Part shown: positions 59,996 through 64,000 of the stretch, piece by piece
Layout: each line of letters opens with the position of its first letter
How positions within the stretch are numbered: position 1 is the first letter of the stretch
Assembly: GCA_049487715.1 (NCBI GenBank)
Contig: CP150571.1
Span: 124,001-188,000 of the forward strand
Source: Pycnococcus provasolii
Taxonomy: Eukaryota > Chlorophyta > Pseudoscourfieldiophyceae > Pseudoscourfieldiales
Direction of reading: 5' to 3'
Length of the DNA: 64,000 bases
The notes under the pieces: generated by a model
What the model saw: only the letters and a program-made list of their open reading frames with translations
Told to the model about the DNA's origin: nothing
Database searches by the model: none
Made by a program: the position numbers and the translations under genes

Positions 59996-62900
59996 TCAAC
60001 ACACGCTGCTTGCACCATGTGCATCCACGTCGCAGCAAACACGCCAATGCGGGCAGAACGGGCCGTCCATGCTCACATATGGCGGAATGTGCTGCTTGCG
60101 ATAGGAGGAGACGAGAAGTGCGACACGTGACATCGCCGACGTCAAGTGGCCGATGTACACGTCGGCGTCGGCGAGCAGGTCGATGTCAATAACCGTCGCT
60201 CGCATGACAGCATGTGTGTCAAGCTTCTTCATCGGTGGAGGAGGCGGAGGTTTTTTGCCACCACCACCACCTCCTCCTCCTTTTCGCCGAGACGAGCTAC
60301 GTGCACGCGAGCGAGGGCGAGACTTCGGACGATTGCTGTTGCTGTTGCTCTTGCTCACCATTTTCAATGACTTGTAGTGTACCATAGTATTAGGGATGGT
60401 GAATTCGAGATTCTTAGGAACCTTCATCGGCTTCGGAAGTTTCGTTGCGAGCAATTTTCGACCCTGCTTCTGCGAGTACATCCGCGCTTCGATTCGATCT
60501 TTCGTGTCAAGCTGCGATCGGTCAAATTGCTGAAACACGAGCTGAAATTCCCTGCCAAGCTTCTTCTTCGCCGACGTCACGATCGCGGGGCTGTCCGTGG
60601 CTACATAAACGCGCGTCGTTTTGTACATCTCGGACATGGCACGAAGGTCCGGCAGGTAATCATCCACCGAGGGACAGTCAAACAGTCTCGAGCGAATGCC
60701 GTAGCGACAGCCGTCTCCGTGTCGGATGTGCAAGCCAATAATCGGATGCTCGTATCCAATGGACTGCTTAAGCTCCTGCATATTCAAGTCGCTACCAAAA
60801 CGATTGGAGAATTGCAACATGCGGCCCAGTATGTGCGCACGAAGCCAGAATAATCCCTTGGAAGCAAAGGGCTTGGGCACATCTTTGTATGCAGCTGCAT
60901 CCATCACACCACAGCGCTCGCCGAGAAGACACTGGGCACTCTTCAAGTTCTTGTCAGCCACCTGTGGCATTTTGAAGTCGTCGCGCTTCTTCTGAATCTG
61001 CTTCTTGCATTTGTTGTCGTACGTAGGCTTATAGTAGCACTCGAGCAGACCGTTCTTGCTTCGCCCATCACAGTAGTCGCTGAACGCGTAGTTGATCCTC
61101 CCCGTGAAGGCATAGCCACGAGATTCATGCAAGCCACGATGCACATCACCCGCAATCATCATGAGCGTCGATCCGAGGCCAGCTCCTAGTCCCGCTGGAC
61201 CAGGTAGAGTATCGTAGTACGCAAAACGGGAGCATGACTTCTCAGCCGAATCTCTCTCGCGCTCAAATAGATCTGATTTGTCATTGTCCCACCAGCCGTG
61301 CGAGCGTGTAGTGGGGAAGTACTTGTGCGCGATTAGAAGATGCGTCGAGCAATCGGGGCCACTGTAGTCGGGGTCGCAGACACAGCGTCCACCATCACGA
61401 TCGTTCACGCATTTGCCGTGTATGCACGACTTTCCCTTCACGCAGTCCATGCTTCCCGGCGCGGCGTAAACCTTTATCTCCGCCGTCGAAAGTGCTGCCA
61501 CAGGTACTTCATCCGACGAGTACGTATCAATCTCCTCGTCAGTCCTCACATCCGACTCCTTTGGCTTGCCGACGTACACCAGTCGTGCGCGCATGTGACG
61601 TGCACGCACGAAAGCCGCTTTGGCATCTAAATCTGGATCCGACGACACATCCCAATAGTACACGCTTCGGGTCAATTCGAAGGTTTTGGATGCCAATACC
61701 TGAGCTGGATTTGAGCCATCATCGCCGCCGCTATCTTTTTCGTTCTTTTTCCCCACAGATATCAGATGAAGACGACGGCGCTGGCCCTCATCTGCTGTTG
61801 CGTCAGGGTCAGACGAAGTCTCGTCAGTGGGCGGCATGTCCTCAGCGGGCGGTGCGTCATCGCCAGACGAAGTCTCGTCAGCGGGTGGCATGTCCTCAGC
61901 GGGCGGCGGCATGTCCTCAGCGGGCGGTGCGTCATCGCCAGTTGAAGTCTCGTAAGTCTCGTCAGCGGGCGGCGGCATGTCCTCAGCGGGCGGTGCGTCA
62001 TCGCCAGTTGAAGTCTCGTAAGTCTCGTCAGCGGGCGGCGGCATGTCCTCAGCGGGCGGTGCGTCATCGCCAGTTGAAGTCTCGTCAGCGGGCGGCGGCA
62101 TGTCCTCAGCGGGCGGCATGTCCTCAGCGGGCGGTGCGTCATCGCCAGTTGAAGTCTCGTCAGCGGGCGGCGCGTCGACACCAGAATCCGACGACACGTC
62201 CTCGCCAGACGTCCTTTCTTCGCTCGATTCTGTGGATTTCGACGATCCTTTATCACCCTCAGACTGCATTTCATGTGACTGCGTCGTTGGCGTATCCGGT
62301 GACGTCTCGGCCGCAGAGGCTTCGTCACCCATTCCACCGCCCTCGTCGCCTTGGAAGCCGTCGACGCCGTCTTCGTTCGCGTCTGCGTCCGTCTGCGTCT
62401 TCTTTGGCGGCAGCTCAACTGGCTCCACGCTGCCCTCGCCAAGAAGCTCGAGCACTAGCGTCCATCCCCTTTTGACGTGACCGCGCTTGTCGCCGTAGAG
62501 GCTGAGTGGCATCGGCGAGCTCGCCTTGTAGCTCGGGCAACGTAGCGAGAACGGCGACCTGCCGTTGGGGTCCTTCTTGACGTCTTTGATGATAGCCGTT
62601 TTGCACCACGCCGTGGGCTCCCAGAACTCGACGGCCACGACGTCGACACCGCCCTTGCCGAGGTCCACACTCATCCACGGCGCGCGCTCTTCCGCCGTCT
62701 GTGCTATGGCGTGCATGTCGCTCTCGTAGTAGCCCAGAGTCACGCCGTCTGTCGCCGCGCTGCTCTTCCGACTCTTATTCATCTTGCTCGACTGCACCAC
62801 GCGCTTTCCATAGGCGGCGTTCCACGGGAGCTCGCGCGTCGGAGTGCCAGCCTTCTCTCCACGCGGCGGTTGTGTTTTTGTCTCAGGCATCGGCGCAGAA

Positions 62901-63220
62901 GTCGCATTCTCCATACTTTCATAGGTATCCTCCTGTATTGTTTGTTGCGGCGGCGGCACGAGTCTGGGCCTGAAGGCGTCGTCGTCGTCCATGACGAACG
63001 CTGCGCTCTCCGCGTGTGGGTGTTCCCGGCTTCTGGCGTATTGCCCCCACGGGTCCGCCCCGAGGTCGTCCCCGCGCAGCGCCCCCCGCAGGTCGCGCAG
63101 CGCGTCGTTGACAGCGCCGTAGACGCGCACAAAGATCGCGCCGGCGACGATCACGAGTACGGCTTTGATCGTGAGCTCTCCAAATCTCGTTGTTTTCGAG
63201 GATGCCTTGCATATTCGCAT
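59996..63220 (-). CDS. Type II membrane fucosyltransferase-like protein with EGF domain
   Basis: 1074 residues. A short cytosolic tail and signal anchor (IKAVLVIVAGAIFVRVYG) start at ~20. An acidic, Pro-rich stalk with repeats follows (see 61798-62180), then an EGF-like module at ~592-623 (CVKGKSCIHGKC...CVCDPDYSGPDC). The C-terminal ~400 residues form a glycosyltransferase domain. IIGLHIRHGDGC (~828) resembles the HxRxGD motif of alpha-fucosyltransferases (GT11/23/65/68 class), with VYVATDSPAIV downstream as in those folds. A Gly8/Pro6 insert interrupts the domain near the C-terminus. It most likely works in the Golgi on surface glycans. The ATG at 63220 precedes the anchor. A discoidin/SUN-like segment (VAVEFWEPTAWCKTAII) lies in the stalk. 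Confidence 0.82.
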   Translation of the reverse strand: MRICKASSKTTRFGELTIKAVLVIVAGAIFVRVYGAVNDALRDLRGALRGDDLGADPWGQYARSREHPHAESAAFVMDDDDAFRPRLVPPPQQTIQEDTYESMENATSAPMPETKTQPPRGEKAGTPTRELPWNAAYGKRVVQSSKMNKSRKSSAATDGVTLGYYESDMHAIAQTAEERAPWMSVDLGKGGVDVVAVEFWEPTAWCKTAIIKDVKKDPNGRSPFSLRCPSYKASSPMPLSLYGDKRGHVKRGWTLVLELLGEGSVEPVELPPKKTQTDADANEDGVDGFQGDEGGGMGDEASAAETSPDTPTTQSHEMQSEGDKGSSKSTESSEERTSGEDVSSDSGVDAPPADETSTGDDAPPAEDMPPAEDMPPPADETSTGDDAPPAEDMPPPADETYETSTGDDAPPAEDMPPPADETYETSTGDDAPPAEDMPPPAEDMPPADETSSGDDAPPAEDMPPTDETSSDPDATADEGQRRRLHLISVGKKNEKDSGGDDGSNPAQVLASKTFELTRSVYYWDVSSDPDLDAKAAFVRARHMRARLVYVGKPKESDVRTDEEIDTYSSDEVPVAALSTAEIKVYAAPGSMDCVKGKSCIHGKCVNDRDGGRCVCDPDYSGPDCSTHLLIAHKYFPTTRSHGWWDNDKSDLFERERDSAEKSCSRFAYYDTLPGPAGLGAGLGSTLMMIAGDVHRGLHESRGYAFTGRINYAFSDYCDGRSKNGLLECYYKPTYDNKCKKQIQKKRDDFKMPQVADKNLKSAQCLLGERCGVMDAAAYKDVPKPFASKGLFWLRAHILGRMLQFSNRFGSDLNMQELKQSIGYEHPIIGLHIRHGDGCRYGIRSRLFDCPSVDDYLPDLRAMSEMYKTTRVYVATDSPAIVTSAKKKLGREFQLVFQQFDRSQLDTKDRIEARMYSQKQGRKLLATKLPKPMKVPKNLEFTIPNTMVHYKSLKMVSKSNSNSNRPKSRPRSRARSSSRRKGGGGGGGGKKPPPPPPMKKLDTHAVMRATVIDIDLLADADVYIGHLTSAMSRVALLVSSYRKQHIPPYVSMDGPFCPHWRVCCDVDAHGASSVC
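61798..62180. repeat. In-frame minisatellite in the stalk of the glycosyltransferase
   Basis: Units of about 57-66 bp encode PADETSTGDDAPPAEDMPP-like peptides, six or seven times, some with PADETYETSTGDD variants. Near-identity of copies implies recent expansion or homogenisation. Confidence 0.88.
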
Positions 63221-64000
63221 CCACGAAACTCGCTGCGTGCTTTGTGCCCCCCTCCTCCTCCTCCTCCTCCTCCTCTTGCGTCACTGGGCAACCCACCACC
63301 ACTTGCTGCTGCGACGTGCTGCAAGTGAGTCGAAGTCGAAGTCGAAGTCGCCGTCGAGGCGATCACCCCACTTGCTTCATGTAAGCTTCCGTACCCGTAC
63401 CGCGGCGAGGCTTCTCTAACTGCCGCAGTTGTGAGTCGTATGGACGAAGACATAAGATGCGGCACAGATGCGGCTGATGAGGCCGGAGGGAATGAATCGC
63501 GGGGTCGTGATGAAGGTCTCGAGTAAGAAGATACACACACGCACGCACCGAAGTTCATTCCGTTTCAGGGTGAGATATGTACATATGCTGTACCCTATAG
63601 ATTTTTTTAATCATTTTTGATGGGAAAACTTGAGAGAGGAAAAAGGGTAGTTCACGATGGCGATGGTGTTCACCACGACGGCGATGGTGTTCACGGCGAT
63701 GATGTTGTTCACCACGGCGATGTTTACATACCATGTTTACCACGACGGCGACGTTTCCCACTACCACCCGTGGTACGATTCTTACGATGGCGCTGGGCAA
63801 CCAATGGTCGTCGCCTTCCTAGAACTATGTTTTCGTTTTTATTATAAATACCATGCACGCAAACGCACACGCACAGTCGCACACACAACTCGCACAGACG
63901 CACACCCAACTCGCACACCCAACTCGCACGCGCATTCCAGGTCGGAGTGCTTTCCCCATTCATGTAAAAAGTTTTTATAGGATATGCGCAGCCAGCCAGG
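63221..64000. other. Terminal spacer with triplet-like and CA-rich repeats
   Basis: About 780 bases. Repeats of GGCGATG(G/T)TGTTCAC lie at about 63657-63725, and CACACGCACAC / ACTCGCAC at about 63865-63935. The 76- and 107-codon frames over them are low complexity and read in several registers, so they are not credible genes. The promoter of the glycosyltransferase gene should lie at 63221-63500. Confidence 0.6.

Noticed and set aside
63617-63980. Small plus-strand ORFs in the terminal spacer
   Set aside because: Overlapping frames over a GGCGATGGTGTTCAC repeat and CA-rich tract; low complexity in all registers.

Overview
The window is eukaryotic nuclear DNA, most likely from a small, gene-dense, intron-poor green alga (a prasinophyte-like chlorophyte). 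Evidence: most genes are single long ORFs. Several proteins carry Ser/Arg-rich, transit-peptide-like N-termini (uroporphyrinogen-III synthase, acetolactate synthase, a PPR-SMR protein, a DnaJ-type zinc-finger protein, a Tat-like lumenal protein). Purely eukaryotic machinery is present (katanin, SEC11, p24, SAD1/USP39, Hub1/UBL5, NEK kinase). Short TTAGGG telomere-type tracts recur between genes. The genus cannot be fixed from sequence alone, and other plastid-bearing protists remain possible. Spacing is tight and genes lie on both strands. I saw no rRNA or tRNA gene and no CRISPR array.

Layout. 0-5 kb: a TG-rich microsatellite, an AlkB-like dioxygenase, a Cys-loop (pentameric) ligand-gated ion channel with an IQ motif, then two tandem ~0.7-kb units with identical ends but unrelated interiors. 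5-8 kb: two non-autonomous inverted-repeat elements, a telomere-like tract and uroporphyrinogen-III synthase. 8-17.4 kb: a large unknown protein, katanin p60, acetolactate synthase, and a CRAL-TRIO protein with the one intron I can define. 17.4-25.6 kb is the accessory zone: an orphan 1127-residue gene, a nearly intact MULE transposon with 126-bp terminal repeats and a 9-bp target duplication, a cytosine-methyltransferase-like fragment, and a Ty1/copia RNase H remnant between 96-bp direct repeats.

26-46 kb: PPR-SMR protein, p24 cargo receptor, DnaJ-type zinc protein, thylakoid-lumen protein, a palindrome-rich GC block leading into a broken alpha-mannosidase, SEC11, a rhomboid-like protein lacking the catalytic serine, SAD1/USP39, a membrane-anchored trypsin with a long SPPP linker, an NPF-motif coiled-coil protein with an apparent one-base frameshift, and a two-TM protein. 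46-64 kb: small coiled-coil protein, NEK kinase, a C2H2 plus double HNH-like protein, two coiled-coil proteins, Hub1, a LysM/M23 peptidase of bacterial type, and an EGF-containing fucosyltransferase-like glycosyltransferase.

Most genes are unrelated housekeeping neighbours and there are no operons. Some share a cellular theme. p24, SEC11, the glycosyltransferase, the mannosidase remnant, the rhomboid-like protein and the anchored protease all belong to the secretory or surface pathway. UROS, ALS, PPR-SMR, the zinc protein and the lumenal protein are probably plastid functions. Katanin, NEK and perhaps two coiled-coil proteins fit a microtubule/flagellum theme. The most unusual items are the channel, the LysM/M23 peptidase, the end-conserved tandem units, the double-HNH protein and the retroelement-associated methylase fragment.
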